64,000 nucleotides of DNA from Magnolia sinica (lineage: Eukaryota > Streptophyta > Magnoliopsida > Magnoliales > Magnoliaceae). The stretch spans positions 2,356,001 through 2,420,000 of the forward strand of contig NC_080583.1 in NCBI RefSeq assembly GCF_029962835.1. The letters run 5' to 3'. The translations under genes and the position numbers were made by a program. Under the pieces are notes generated by a model, which made no database searches, was not told the DNA's origin, and saw only the letters and a program-made list of their open reading frames with translations. Of this stretch, positions 21,961-35,029 are shown piece by piece. Each line of letters begins with the position of its first letter. The stretch's first letter is position 1.

Positions 21961-24900
21961 TTTTTCACCCTGATGGTTTTCTAAAATTTATTTATAAAGA
22001 TTTAGATTCATGGCGACGGTTTTCCTCTATCTAGAGTAAAAATATTTGTTTTCAATGGTAGACCAATACGGAGAGACGGTTGTAGTAGGTTTGAACCTAG
22101 TACGTCGATCATCTACCTGATCAGGGTAGAAGGCTCATCGTATCCCTTCTTCGTCCTGGTGGATCCTGGTCTTCTGCTCGGCCAAAGCAGTGAGTCTATT
22201 GGTAGTCGCCCAGGATTGAGAATTGAGTCAAGCCGCGAATGCTTAGCAGGTGTATACTTCCGTACTTCCGTAGTCCGATCAATCTAAATGTTTAGGAAAC
22301 GGCCATTATTGGAAAGTTTAAATCTCCTATTTATAAGGTTATCCTTTAGGTCTTGCTCCGAGAGAGTTCTCATTTTAATTCTTGTCTAACTTAGTGATTT
22401 AAATCTCCCACGGTGCCTATGGTCAAATGATTATCCTAAAAAGGTTTCTAGTAGTATAAAATTTTATATGTATATCATCATTTCGATCTCATGTCTAGTG
22501 GGTTAAGAGCAGACTGCACTTTAGTTTCATAAAATTCAAGAATGAAGGAATAGTCGAAAATTTTAAAGTATTCTGGTGGTTTGAAGTACTAATAACGTTA
22601 ATAAGGACGCAGTAAGGCAATCATGCATACAAGCATTCACAAGGCAACAAGAAAATTTCAAGGCAATCCATACATACATATTGGATTCAAAGTACTATTA
22701 GTATGGCCAGTTACATTCTACAGTATGGATTTCAGCATAGATATTCTAAACGTAAGGGAAATACAACTTGGTCAAGCAAAAGTTCTAATTATCCTTCAAT
22801 GCATGGAAATAGCCCTAACTGAATCAAAACAAACTACTAATTATCCGTGTGTTAAACTTCTATTCTTCTGGGTCAGACGAGGGTGGGGTTGCTTCTTCCC
22901 CATGAGGGAAAGAATTACCGGAATGGAGAAGGAGGCAACAGTTGCTAGGAATGCCACTTCCCTCGGCGAGGAAATGGATTGTTGATGAGAATGTTTTTGG
23001 AAAAATGAAATGGGTTTAGTGTTGGATTTGCGAATGGGGTTTGAGATGGATTTTTGGAGATGGGTTTGAAGTAGATCTAGAATGGGAGAGTTCTCTCTAG
23101 GGTTTAGAAGGGATGGTAAACCTAGAAAGGCCGTGGGAATGAAAAGAGGAAGAACATCATCTCCTCAATGTGGTATGAATCTTGATTACATAAGAAAATA
23201 AGAAAACTTACAATATTTCAATGAAGTCTGCATAGAATATGAACTTAGAAAGAATTAAACAATCAAACTCAACCTTATTTAAGAGTTAAAGTTCAACCGT
23301 ACTAGAAACTATTTGAAGTAGAAAAATATACTAATAATAATCTAATTTAATCATACAAGACGATTTCTATCATGGTTAGAAGTAATTTATAAAAAGAAAC
23401 AAAATACTAACTCAAATATGGAAAAAATACACTTGGTTCATTGGCAACCCACAGGGCATCAATCTTCATCTGTTAATTGATGTTATGGATATACCAGAAA
23501 TTTCAAGGAGGCTATTCCATGAAATTAGACATTTTGACACATTTTGTAGGTTAAGAGGTTCCTACGTGTATAGAAAATTATAGAGTGGTAAAAGAATGTA
23601 TTATAGAGACTACATAGGATTATCTAAATGGTTTCTAAAGTTTTCTCAGCCGCAGGATGACATCGTAAGCTTTATCTTAATTATCCATGTAAGGTAGCTA
23701 AAAGGATCTTAGGTCTACATAAGGAAGACGGGTCTTCATTTGTAACTAACCAAATAAACCTCATTCTTCACTTTTAGTATAACAAATTCGCTTACCTTAA
23801 AGGCTCTCTTATGTTACTCTCCACTCCAAAATAGCGTGACTACACTATGGTGGTAGGCTGACTCATTCGCAATGAGGGTGTGTGTGAATGCTTCATAGTC
23901 TGCACTTAGGGAAATACTTGAGATATGACACACTAGGATCCAGGAGCCGGCCATGGCGGAGCCTCACATTGACTACCCTCGCATCTTGCCATGGTCTCAT
24001 CTAGTACTAAACCCAACACGACTATTACATGCACACCTCAAATGGTAAAGCCGAGCAAGCAAATTAGGCGATAGAGTCAAACGAGCTATATCATGTATAT
24101 ACAAATATATATTTTAAATCTCACTTTCTTTACAGTAGGCTTTAATCAACGAAGTATAATTAACCCCATTCGGCAAAATACCCTTCTCACCCATTAACAA
24201 CAAAATGTCCGATGCAACTTCTGTCTTAACCAACTCACACCATCCATCAATCAATGAATTACAAGTTACCACATGTGGTTCCATCTTATCAAATATTATA
24301 ATGAACTCAACCTAGACAGGACCCAAATCAGACCTAAGAAAGCTATTTATTTGTTAATATAGGAAAGTCTACAGGGTCTTTTAAAACAAGCATGCATGTA
24401 TGATAAGTACCAACCCTTTTTTTTAAACCTATGTGCGGCCCACCATGACATTTAAGTATCATCCAACTCGTCCATTAGATGCCTTCGGATGTTAGTCCTA
24501 GATCCCAATATCTAACCTAATCCATCACATGTTTTAGAAATAAATAAATAAATGAAAACTCGACTCAATATCTAGTTGGGTTAGGTTGACTTGAGTTTTA
24601 TGACTAGTCTTACTCAACTCTATTTAAATATAGTTGAAGTAATACTATTTATAAAAAAAATACATATATATCAGTAAAATATAAAAATAATGCAAGGACA
24701 CGCAAGTGCATGTACCTGTTAATAAGCCTATTGGTGGTGTTCTTACTTCTGTTAGAAGTCATGGATTCAAAACCCAAGCCAACTTGACCACGCAAGTAGT
24801 TGACTGGATGTGTCATGCCAAGTCGGGACCGAGTTAGGCTCACAGACGAGTTTGATGGTGACTCGATCAAAAAGACCGAAGAAAAAGGAAAAAAGAATCA

Positions 24901-25804
24901 TAAATTTTTGATGACATTTCTGGCGAAACTCTCAATTAAGCTACTGCGTAAACTCATTTCTAAAACCTTTGAATTTACTTAATATGACTCAATTAACTCT
25001 TGAAATATAGTAATTTATATAACTAATATGATAAAGATTTATAAATGAAGGGGACTTTGATGTAGAAATGGAGGAGGGCTTTGATGAAGATTTGAGAGGA
25101 ATTGAAGGATTTGAGTAAGGGTTCTTGGGATGGGTTTCATGGATGAGGAGAGGGATTTGAGAGAAATGGATTGTGGTTTTTGGAATGAGGAAGAGAAGGG
25201 CTGGGAGAGGGGTCTTCAAGTGACCCCACACATGTTTAAAACACAAAAAGGGTCACCCATTGGCCGCCTGGGCGGGGGTCATTGAAATGTTTCTTATATA
25301 TTTAGTAATAAAATTTTTTATTTTTTTATTTTTTCATTAAGCTCAACCTCACTCTACAAATTTTTATTTCATTTCGAGTTATAGGAAAAAAAATATTAAA
25401 ATTTTAGAAGTGACATTTGTCTAAAACTAACGATTTTTTTTTTTTTTGTAAGATTGCACGATGTCTCTATTTCTTGCAAGGTTTCTTATACTTTCACTAA
25501 CTAAATTATTTTTAAAATTTTTATAACATTTTATCATTAAGTTTAAAGACATCTCACAAAATTTTACCTCATTTGGAGTTGTAAATAAATTATTAAAATT
25601 TCAGGAGCAACAGCTATCTGAAATTAATAATTTTTGGGACAGTTGATAAAACATCTTACTTTTAACTATATTATAATTTTTATTTTATTTTTTAATTATT
25701 TTTATATAAAACTAGACTCATCAAGCTTTAATTTGCCTTTTGAATCACCTAAATCGGAGTTATAACGAAGGAGATATGAATTTTTGAAGTCAACCTAAAT
25801 TCGC

Positions 25805-25985
25805 AGGAATTTTCGGCGGGGGCAACGGGGACCGGCGGTGGGGAGCACGCCGATTTGGCGGGGCGCACGCGGATTCGACGGGGCGCACGCGGACGGGCGG
25901 CGGGGCGCATGCGGCTCCCTGGACAGACGGCGGGGGCCACGCGGGCAGACGGCGGGGGCCACGCGGGTAGGCGGCGGGGGGAGTT
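25805..25985. repeat. GC-rich minisatellite island inside the retroelement
   Basis: About 180 bp of very high GC sits in an AT-rich region. The units vary: GGGGCGCACGCGGA-type repeats are followed by two copies of CAGACGGCGGGGGCCACGCG. Open frames across it (25749-26069 on the - strand, 25838-26050 on the + strand) are Arg/Ala/Pro- or Gly-rich and arise from the repeat. Confidence 0.6.
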
Positions 25986-27045
25986 TGCGAGGGGCATATC
26001 TCGCAAACCAGAATGAGTTACGCGACGTTCCATATATGAATTTGGGGTAGGAAGATCTGATCTACACAATGAGCCTATCTATTTCTTGAAATTCCTCATG
26101 TTTAGGGGCTAAAATCCTATTCTTTCTTCAGTTTCACTATTTTCGGTGAATTTTCATTCACCCCTAACTCTTTACCCCCAAATGGGTCGAAATTATCAAA
26201 TTTGGCCTGATATTCACTCATTTGGTGTAGGATGATGGCTTTGACCGTCAAATCGTTAAGTCTCCGACTCGTTTCTATCAATGTCCCGGAAAAACTAAAG
26301 GACAGTGATGGTAGGTGAAGATTTTAAGGGGATAGGTTGAGGAGAGGGATTTCGATTTAGGCCGGTTTGCCTAGTGGCATTAAGCTGTACGAAATGGGAT
26401 TACAACACTAATCCCAACTCATGATTAGGAAAGGCATGCTAAAATGAGAGTGGGATGAGATTCCAGATTAACTTCCTAGGCTTGCTAGATGAGCCTGGTG
26501 TTGAGAGGCGTGATGTGGGATTTTCAAATCTCATGATGATGGACTTTCCAAGTAAATTTCAGAAGGAAAACTAGAAATTTACCTCTAGTTGGATACATTC
26601 CAACAGGTCATCATGGAACATGGGATGCGCTCATCCCGTGGACAATACCTTATACCTACATTAATCGTTACTCTAACATTCATTTCACCCTAATCCCACC
26701 TACTTCAGTTGACCCAACAGGCCATAGGAATTTGGTGGACTAAACTAGCTAAATCTCCTAGTCAATCATATCGAGTCTTGCCATCAACTTTCCAATTTCT
26801 TGCCCGGGAATGGGTCGTGGCATTGTAAGACTCTCGGATCCCCCTTTCTAGCATTATTATTCCATTTCTCGCTACCCATTCCTAACTCCTTGAAAATCCT
26901 ACCCTCCGTCTACAATTGTTGGTTCAGGGTCTGGGATGGTTCCTAGTGTTTTAAGTCCCTATTACGTTTTTAAATACGTATCCTCTCATGTCAGCGGACA
27001 CGTTAGTGAGTTCATGACCCATGGCCCAAGGGATTCCGAACTATT

Positions 27046-27057
27046 GCTCTGATACCA
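27046..27057 (-). promoter_or_regulatory. Primer binding site (tRNA-iMet type) of the LARD-like element
   Basis: The - strand reads TGGTATCAGAGC, the standard initiator-Met tRNA complement, three bases inside the 5' LTR that starts at 27061. It fixes the element's orientation as - strand. Confidence 0.85.
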
Positions 27058-27060
27058 TCT

Positions 27061-30000
27061 TGTAACGCCCTGAAAATTGAGGGTCGTGCATACGCTCGAC
27101 TCCCGAGTTCCCGGGGTCACTTATAATCGATTTTCATTAATATGCATTTAATTGGGTTTAAATGCGCAGCCTAGAGTTCCTGGAACATGAAGCACAAATG
27201 CACCTGTCGACCGAAATGAAAGAGAACTGGCATATATATATACACACATATACATGACCAAGAAAAATAATAAAGGGTCGCACATGGTGTCACCCAACAA
27301 AATCACAAAAGAATAATGTCCAGAGAGAATAGAGCTGAGCCCTCTGCGCAGCGATCCAACGCGCCATCTACAGGTCCGATGAGGGCCCGTTCATCAGCTG
27401 GAAGTAAGGGAACTCGTCCTCCTCAAGGCTCGCATCACCAGGCTCCACGTAATCTGCATCACCTGCATCTATGAACGGGTCTGGTTGGTGTTTTAAAACA
27501 CCGTCCCAGAGTGGGAGTGAGTGATCAACTCAGTGGGTGCTATTAATCTCAAGTTATCATATGCATCAATTTAAATATGGTCTTAATGAAAAGCATACAA
27601 TAACATACATCTAAGAAATCTTATTAATGCGCATGTATGCAGCATGATATGATGCATGCCCTCACAACAACGCTCCCTCATGCAACAACATCTAACGATC
27701 GCCAATGCCAACACTCCCTCAGTGCGACCTTGACTGCTGAGTCGCTACCCTAACTAATGCGATGCGATGCGATCGTGTTAGCCGAGTTATTAGTTAAGTC
27801 CATTCATCCAGCAGGTTTGGGAATCTGTCACACCCCACATATCATATGCCATGAACTAGTTGCGAGGCCAAGACCCCCCAATGCGTGAGGCCGAGACCCC
27901 GCGGTCCTTGACCCCGTCGGGTTTCCCCCATCCCCGACTTCAAGCACATGGGGGTGCTGAATGTGGGGTCGCTCGCGGTCACTACGGGGAGGCGCGCCAC
28001 CCCAGCGTAGGCCGACAGCTCGAACACAGTGTCTCATTCCACCATGCCCAGCTCACGAGGCTGTGGACCATTTCCCAGTGGATTATTGATGGGCTACCTC
28101 GGTTGTAGGGTGTCACAGGTTCCATACAGATGTGGGCAAACAGGGTTAACAAATCATGGTTGGTCAACAGTAGGCTAGACCGCACGAGTCCAGGCGAGTA
28201 CATGGCGGTACGACATCGGGTGCATGCAACCCATGTAGTCCAACTACTGTCGCCCACACGCACTCGCCCAAATCCACGAGTTTAGCCTCAAGGCGGTCCT
28301 ACCAACGGGACCGCCTCAACTCTCCTTGCTTTCTTGACCAACCCTAGGGTTTGGATGGTGGTCCACAGCAAGTCAATGGACAGGGTTATCAACTGGCAAA
28401 ATCATCATCACGTTATTATACACCCACATACAATTCAAATTTATCTACTAAGCAGACTATCATGATTTATAAGTGATGGTGTATGTATGTTGTGTGTGTT
28501 AGTGAGGAAGTTGCTCACTTCCCACAACTCATGGAAAACAAATTTACATAGGAAATAATTAAGGCATGCATGTTATAGGGCAACATCATAAGAGCAATCC
28601 AACAAGACATCAACAAGTAATCAACAAATTTACACCAAGTCATGTAAGAAGCAAGAACAAATATCATATGAGGAAATCAATTAAAACATATAATTCCACA
28701 CCACTCCAACAAGTATGAAATCCTAGGTTTTTTCTCTATATTCTCTAATTACATCAACCAAGCAATCAAAATCATTAACCTCATATTGAAATTGGTGCTA
28801 GACCACCTAGGAGTAATAGTCCGCACTTATGGATCGTTGGAGACTTGGAAACGACCTAGGAATGAGGCTTTTGGGGTCGGACGGCCGGATTTCCTAAAAT
28901 AACCATTTGCATGTTAGAAATCCATGAAATCCCTTCTCATCACAAGGGTTTCAAGAAAAAAGGATAAATGATCTTACCTAGACAATCATGGAATGAATGG
29001 TGTGGTTGTGGTGGAGAGCTTTTCCTTGAAGGAGAGGTAGGGAGTTGTAAGGTTGAGCTTCTTTGGGCCCCACCATCAACAACATCCTCCTTCACTCTCT
29101 TCTTCATCTTTCTTTCTCCTCCTTTCTCCTCTTTCTCTTCTCCTTTTTCTCTCTTCTCCCTTTCCTTTGTTCCTTAGGGCAAATTCGTATGAGGGAGTGG
29201 GTGCCCCAAATAAGGCCTTTTATAATGCCAAATTTGGTGACAATGGCCTCAAGTGTTGGGTTTTTACTATACTAGACCTATGAGAGGGTCTTTCTAAGCT
29301 CTAGGGCCCACTATGGGGTGTACAAGTCAATATACACCGCAGGATAGCTAGCCCTAATGATGATCTACGTATGGATATGATCGGCCCGCCATTTGGATGC
29401 GCTGATCGACAGATATGATAAGAAGTCTGTTCAACGGTCACCGATAGTCGATCAGGGCCGCGGCTATACGAATATGAGCAGGGAAATATCCTTAATTCAT
29501 GGGTAAAGTTTGGTCGCAAATCGACGGTCCGAAATCCTCAACTTTGCATAAGAGTGGACGACTCAATTCACTTAAGTTCCAACTCCTTCCTTTAGGGTAT
29601 TTGCACTTCTCATGCACTCATCCTTCAGCTCAAGTTGACCGGTTCTGGACTGTACCCAGGTCTGATTCCCGCGATGGACGTCAAGCCCAATGAGACAGAC
29701 ATTATTCTATAGTTCTGGAACTAGTGGTCCACCAACGAGCGGTCTAGAGCTTGTTTGGATAACTAAGGCAGTTCTGGTGGTCCTCTGGCCATGAAACTTA
29801 TAGGATAGGTGCTCCATGGCCCGATGAAGGGCCATGCAAAATTTGAGAATGATCAGATATGGGGTTTGGTCGCACGGGTCTGATTCGCGATCAACGGTGA
29901 CCGTGCCGCGATCGGGACCCAGATTTTGTGGGCGGGTGTAGAAAAATACATTAGACCCTCATCATAAATTATGAAGAAATCTGATGACTGAAATGTCTTA

Positions 30001-30595
30001 CATTCAATTTTATTTACACGCGCCAGATTCCAATTTTGGCATTGGTGGGGCGCATCTGGTAAGTGTCAGATTATACTTCTGGGTGTCCACTGGGTCCGTG
30101 GTCCGTGATGGTCCCCAAGCCCAGTGAGATCTATGCTCCCCTCAATTTTTATAATTTTCTGACCTTCCTATGTCGCAGTATAGCCCGCACGGGCTGCTGC
30201 CAAGTGTAAATGGTCATTTGGCTTGACGGCCCGCACCAGGTTCTATCAAGGCCTGTTTGGTCTATTCAATTGGGCTAATCTTGGTCTAATTTATTTGTGA
30301 TACTTCATTATGAGTGGCTTAAATGAACAGTCCTGTGGCAAATCTTACGTGGACGCCCCAGGACACTGTTCTGGTTGGGTGGGACGTTACACTACACCTG
30401 ATGTTCAAGTGATTGGGCGGATTCATTGGCTTTCTACGGCTGATTAATCGGACTAGTGCGGTTCTTTACTGGTACACTCTTGTATAAACTATCATTAAGT
30501 GCTAATGATCATTAAGTGATGTTATAAGTTAATTAAATTAAAAAAAATTCAAGAATTTTTGGAAATCCAAAACAGTGAAAATCCAGGATGTTACA
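27061..30595 (-). mobile_element. 5' LTR of the large non-autonomous LTR retrotransposon (3535 bp)
   Basis: This is the partner of 18254-21786, with the same TG...CA ends and nearly the same length. Differences are scattered and largely transitions, except in the patch at about 27815-28015. The outer flanks are TCCCC (18249-18253) and TCCTT (30596-30600), only 3 of 5 matching, so a target duplication is not proven. Confidence 0.88.
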
Positions 30596-31273
30596 TCCTT
30601 GCACAGGATATTTATGCGCTTTTCAATGTAGCTGGAGCTTAGGGTATGAGATTTTGTGTACTTGTTTCTATCAATATATTTATACCTTTTGATCGAAGTA
30701 AGCCCGTCATTCTCGGCACGATCTCTGACAATACGAGTGAGTGACGCATGCGTTTATGTTGGCAGTTACCTGGAGATCGTGCGGTGGATCTTACTCCATA
30801 CATGCGTTACTGGAGTTGATCTTTGAGCGTGACCATAGGCTCCATCTCCGTCCAAGCCGACTTTGTAGCCCAACGCCACCATCCGAGCTAACCCTATAGT
30901 TTGAGTTCTTCCTTTGACGGTCTGAACTCAAAAGCGGGTTAAGCCTGGCCATTGGTCGGCAAGGATCGGGTCGAAACCAACGGAGAGGATGTGTAATGGC
31001 TTCTTTCGGATTTCAGGTTCATGTGAAAGCTCTACAAAAGAACTTGGAAGCCAAACTTTAGTTAATATTGAACCAGGTTAGACGAGCTGTCACCGACAAG
31101 CCGAGGTTCGGGTCATCGGCCTTAGTCGTTCGGTCTGCTATGGCGAGTCCGCTCAATCGGCCGAGTCGCACTTTCCACAACTGGGGTCGGAGATACTCCT
31201 GTTTAGGCGTGTCCACTCAATCGGTCAAGTCGAGTCCACCTCTTCCGAGGTCGGCCCATATTTTTCCATAACA
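30596..31273 (+). mobile_element. Right part of the split solo LTR (copy X1)
   Basis: After about 30 bp of uncertain origin, the sequence follows the solo LTR at 52400-53116: GTATGAGATTTTGTGTACTTG matches GTGAGAGATTTTGCATATCTG, and TGCGTTACTGGAGTTGATC matches TGCGTTACTGGAGTGGGTT. It ends TTCCATAACA, followed by GAAAC, the partner of GAAAT at 16293-16297. Confidence 0.6.
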
Positions 31274-31360
31274 GAAACCATTTTGGGCCTACCTTAATGT
31301 TTATATGCCGTACAAACCATTCATTAGGTCATTTCCACTGGGATGAAGATAATAGCTACA
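31274..31360. mobile_element. Right half of the palindromic MITE split by the nest
   Basis: It resumes the family core after the solo LTR: GAAACCATTTTGGGCC, TTAATGTTTATATGCCGTAC and CATTAGGTCATTTCC. Compare 33258-33330, where the same order of words is uninterrupted. The outer end is eroded. Confidence 0.5.
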
Positions 31361-32965
31361 AAGAAAATGAAGAAAAGAAAGGCAAATACAATATGTTAAT
31401 GATCTAATAGTATATGAAAGATTGACAATTAGTAAGCTACTACTTGCTGAAATCGTCGTGGAAAACCTAAGGTGAGCTTAAGCATATTGTAATTGCTAAA
31501 AAAGTGGGCAAAGATTATAAATGTATGATTAAAAAAATTTTAAAAAAAAATTGAAGTAAAACTTGACTTCTGATACACAAAGATCCAAAAGTTCGATAAG
31601 GTGTAAATCATAAAATCAAGTGTTATTAAAACTCTAAATAGAGAAGTGTGTGAAATGGAAGATATGTAAAATGTGAATAAAAAATGTGGATGGATAACTG
31701 AATTAAAGTCTATGCATGTGCAAATGTGGCAGAAGTAAAAGAGAGTTAAGACACTCCTGTTGAGAAGATATGATTGTAGATCTTGGATTTCCTACTCTTC
31801 TCCATCGATCTTGTCCATAAATCTGGCTTAAATGCTAAGTATGAACTGAGTTGGAAGGCTTTGATGTAGGACACACTCTTAATTAGTCTCACTCTTACCC
31901 ATCACTCTCACTCTTAATCCTATTGGTAGCTATTGTGTCCCCCTCCTCTAAATGAGAGTAGGCCCCTCCTCTAAATGAGAGTAGGCCCTGGCATGGTTTT
32001 TTGGTAATTTATAGCAACTTAGAGGGTAAACATGCTATGTGGAAGGATCTGAACGGTTAAATGATACGTTCGTTGTCATAGATTTGCTTTGGTAAGCAGT
32101 AAAACATGTAAAAAAAAAATTTTCTTTTAAGATAAGGGAAATATTTATTCTACCCTTAGACAACAATCATATCGTCGGTGCACGTTTTTGCATTTTTTTA
32201 TCCCAACAACCTTGGGGGCCTACTCATTACTTGGGTTTATTGACATGAGTACAACCGACGAAATTGTTGTTCATAACACATTACTATATTTATAAATGAC
32301 ATGGTGTGCCAGTATCATGCATTGCGCCCAAGCAGGAGTTTACTTACCAAATTCACATATGAAGCATAATGGCCAATGGAGGCCATTCCCATAACGTGGA
32401 TTGAGTTTTGGATTGGTTAGGCTGGCTTCCTAAAACATTCCAATTTCAAAGGTCATCTACTTCGATTTAAGATAAGTGCATGTTTTGTTGGAATGGAATA
32501 TCTATAGTTTGTGGGCATTTGGGTTTTCTGTTTTCTTTTCCAATTGATTAAACCCTAACCTAAAATTCTCTTTTTAAAACCCCGACACCATATTTTGAAA
32601 AAGACTCGAAATGGAGAAACGTCCGTGCCGTTTTGCAGTCTAAATAACAGAGGCATGTTTTGCACTATAGAAACGGCCTTATCCAAATGAACACATTCAA
32701 TGAACACGATCGATAAAACAAATCAAAAATTATTTTATTTGTTTTTTTCTTTAAATACGCATAATAAGTAGGATGCAAATGAGGAGGCACACCAGATGCA
32801 CTACTGGGGAAGCCAAGTATATTGCCCGGTGACCAAATCTCCATGGATATCCCTAGTGACCCAACATGGCATGATTTAATTTGGGTTGCAATGAGTCCCA
32901 TCAAATGGAATAGATGCAGATTGTCTGCTATCACCTACAGCAGGAAGTTCCTATGGTAAGCTAGG
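31361..32965. other. AT-rich intergenic stretch, no gene seen
   Basis: No supported coding region lies on either strand. The only clear structure is a direct repeat of CCTCCTCTAAATGAGAGTAG at about 31950-31988. The - strand frame at 32665-32934 has no recognisable motif. Confidence 0.4.
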
Positions 32966-32967
32966 TT

Positions 32968-33165
32968 GGGCCCTATGTAATGTTTATATTAAATAAATAA
33001 ATAAATAAATAAAAACCATCATATCCATCCATTTTGGGCCCTATGTAATGTTTATACTAAATAAATAAATAAATAAAAACCATCATATCCATCCATTTTG
33101 GGCCCTATGTAATGTTTATACTAAATAAATAAATAAATAAAAACCATCATATCCATCCATTTTCC
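32968..33165. repeat. Three tandem copies of a MITE arm (about 65-bp units)
   Basis: Each unit runs GGGCCCTATGTAATGTTTAT, then a TAAA-type microsatellite AAATAAATAAATAAAT, then ACCATCATATCCATCCATTTT. The unit is the outer arm of the palindromic family. After the third unit the family core continues (AAAAATGAAGCAGATCC, 33188 on) to about 33425. Confidence 0.7.
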
Positions 33166-33628
33166 CCACCTGGTTTAGAAAGGAGTCCAAAAATGAAGCA
33201 GATCCAAAACTCAAGTGGCCACATGATAGAAAATGTGGGGAGTGAGGTGCATGCTTTTGAAACCTTTTTGGGGTCCGCCGTTATGTTTATATGTAATCAA
33301 AACCATTGATAAGGTCGTATTCATTGAGATGAATAGAAAATACAAGTATATTAGCGGGATCTAAAACACCTATGGCCCCAAGAATATTTCAACAGTGTAT
33401 GTTCATTTTCCACTATTTCCTGTTTGTGCAGCCTACTTAAGTCTTAGATGGGTCCCCTTTTTAATTCATGTCAAAACAGATGGACGGCTGATTTCATTCA
33501 AACACTACGTTGGGGCCACCTATCTTCTTACTGTTGGGGGTTGCATGCAATCATCTCAATGGACAACTTTCAAACATGACTTGGGTGGCCCCATCTATGA
33601 CAGCAGTACTGCATGGCACAGTTAAATC

Positions 33629-34165
33629 GGAAACGGATTGGTTACTACCCCTGCCACCAGTCCCATGGCTGATGGTCGGTGGTCTGTGGGCCCCACCATG
33701 AAGTATGTGTTTCATCCATTACGTTCATTCATTTTTAAAGATCATTTTAGGGCATTTCAAAAAAATGAGATGGTTATAAATCCCAGTTGGACCACACCAC
33801 AAGAAAATAATAGTGTTTGGATATCCACCATTAAAATCCTCCTAAGGCCCACTGTACTGTTTATTTGACATCCAATCTGTGATTAGGTCATACACACCCA
33901 GATGAAGGGAAAAAACAAAAATCATCTTGATCCAAAACTTTTATGGCCCCCAAAAAGCTTTTAATGGTCGATGTTCATTCAACATTGTTTACTGTAATGT
34001 GGTCCACTTGAGATTGGGATATACCTCATTTTTGGTTTCATAAAATAAAATGATCTAGAAAAATAGATGGACGGCATGGATGAAATACAGACATCATGGT
34101 GGGTCCCACAGAGCACCGACCACCAGCCATTGGCTGATGGCAGGGGGAGTAGCCAATCTGTTTCC
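33629..34165. mobile_element. hAT-like MITE copy 2 (537 bp, 8-bp target duplication)
   Basis: Ends are GGAAACGGATTGGTTACTACC at left and GGAGTAGCCAATCTGTTTCC at right, clear inverted repeats that continue through GGTCGGTG and the GGGCCCCACCATG core. The flanks are GTTAAATC (33621-33628) and ATTAAATC (34166-34173), an 8-bp duplication with one mismatch. No open frame of interest. Confidence 0.78.
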
Positions 34166-34741
34166 ATTAAATCCGGCCACATCAGGTGACCGGTGATATT
34201 TATGGTAATTCGGTCAGCAACAACTCTACTTCCTACGGTTGGGATCGCACATCATGTTGGCCCCACGAAGGTTGATAATTAATAGACGGTCGGATTTATG
34301 TGATTATCCTCGGCGTGGCCATCACTGTCCTGGGACTGCCAACTGCCAGAATTGTCTCACAAGAGTCATCTGAATTCTGAAGAAATTGACTCTTCGGGGG
34401 TAGACATGCTTTAAATTCATGCAATAAGTAACCGTGCTCATGTGGGGCCCACTGAAATGGACCGTCACATGTAACATTTATTGTCCGGGCCTTTTAATAT
34501 GCTCATTTGGGAAATCTGACGTTGAGCTGCATCTTTTCAATAGTTACTCGTCATAGATGTGGATGGCTCATCTGGTGGGACCCACCACCGATGGATCCCA
34601 TCATTGAAATCACAAAACTTGGGTCCGTTGGGTGGATTACTTATCTGACCGTCCTTTTGTGATCCGTATCTCAGGTGGGCCACACCAAACGGAACAATAG
34701 GGACATTGGGAAGGGAACGCCCACTACAGAAACTTCCAGAT

Positions 34742-35029
34742 GAACGGGCAGTTCTGTAGGCGGGCCCACCGTGATGTATGTGTTTATCCACGCCGTCTAT
34801 CCTTTTTCTCATGTCATTTTAAGGCAAAAAATGAGTCAGATCCAACGCTCAAATGGACCACCGTGACTATTGCATTTAATGCAACGAAGCTTATTATTTG
34901 ATGTGGTCCACTTGAGCGTTGGATCTGCCTCATTCTTGTGCTCATGCACTAAAATAATCTTATAAAAGGGATGGACGGCTTGGATAAACGGATACAATAC
35001 GGTGGGACTGCCCCCAGAACTGCCCGTTC
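34742..35029. mobile_element. Short palindromic MITE (about 288 bp) with distinct ends
   Basis: Left GAACGGGCAGTTCTGTAGGC, right CAGAACTGCCCGTTC: inverted ends unlike those of the hAT-like copies. Inside, CCAACGCTCAAATGGACCA pairs with its inverse GGTCCACTTGAGCGTTGG around a centre at about 34885. It uses the same core as the other palindromes but lacks their middle section. Confidence 0.65.

Larger units (their letters stand above)
21787..27060 (-). mobile_element. Internal region of the LARD-like retrotransposon, no gag-pol
   Basis: 5274 bp lie between the two 3.5-kb LTRs. No protease, reverse transcriptase, RNase H or integrase motif is seen on either strand, and the longest open frame (22623-22985, 120 aa) has no recognisable domain. 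The element therefore depends on an autonomous partner. Its TGTAAC...GTTACA ends and iMet primer site are typical of Tekay/Del gypsy elements, so that group is a plausible helper. This is a family-level inference. Confidence 0.75.

Noticed and set aside
22623-22985. 120-codon + strand open frame in the retroelement interior
   Set aside because: No domain, motif or codon pattern supports it, and it lies inside a non-coding LTR element.
18249-30600. TCCCC/TCCTT as target duplication of the LARD-like element
   Set aside because: Only three of five bases match, so it is not counted as evidence.
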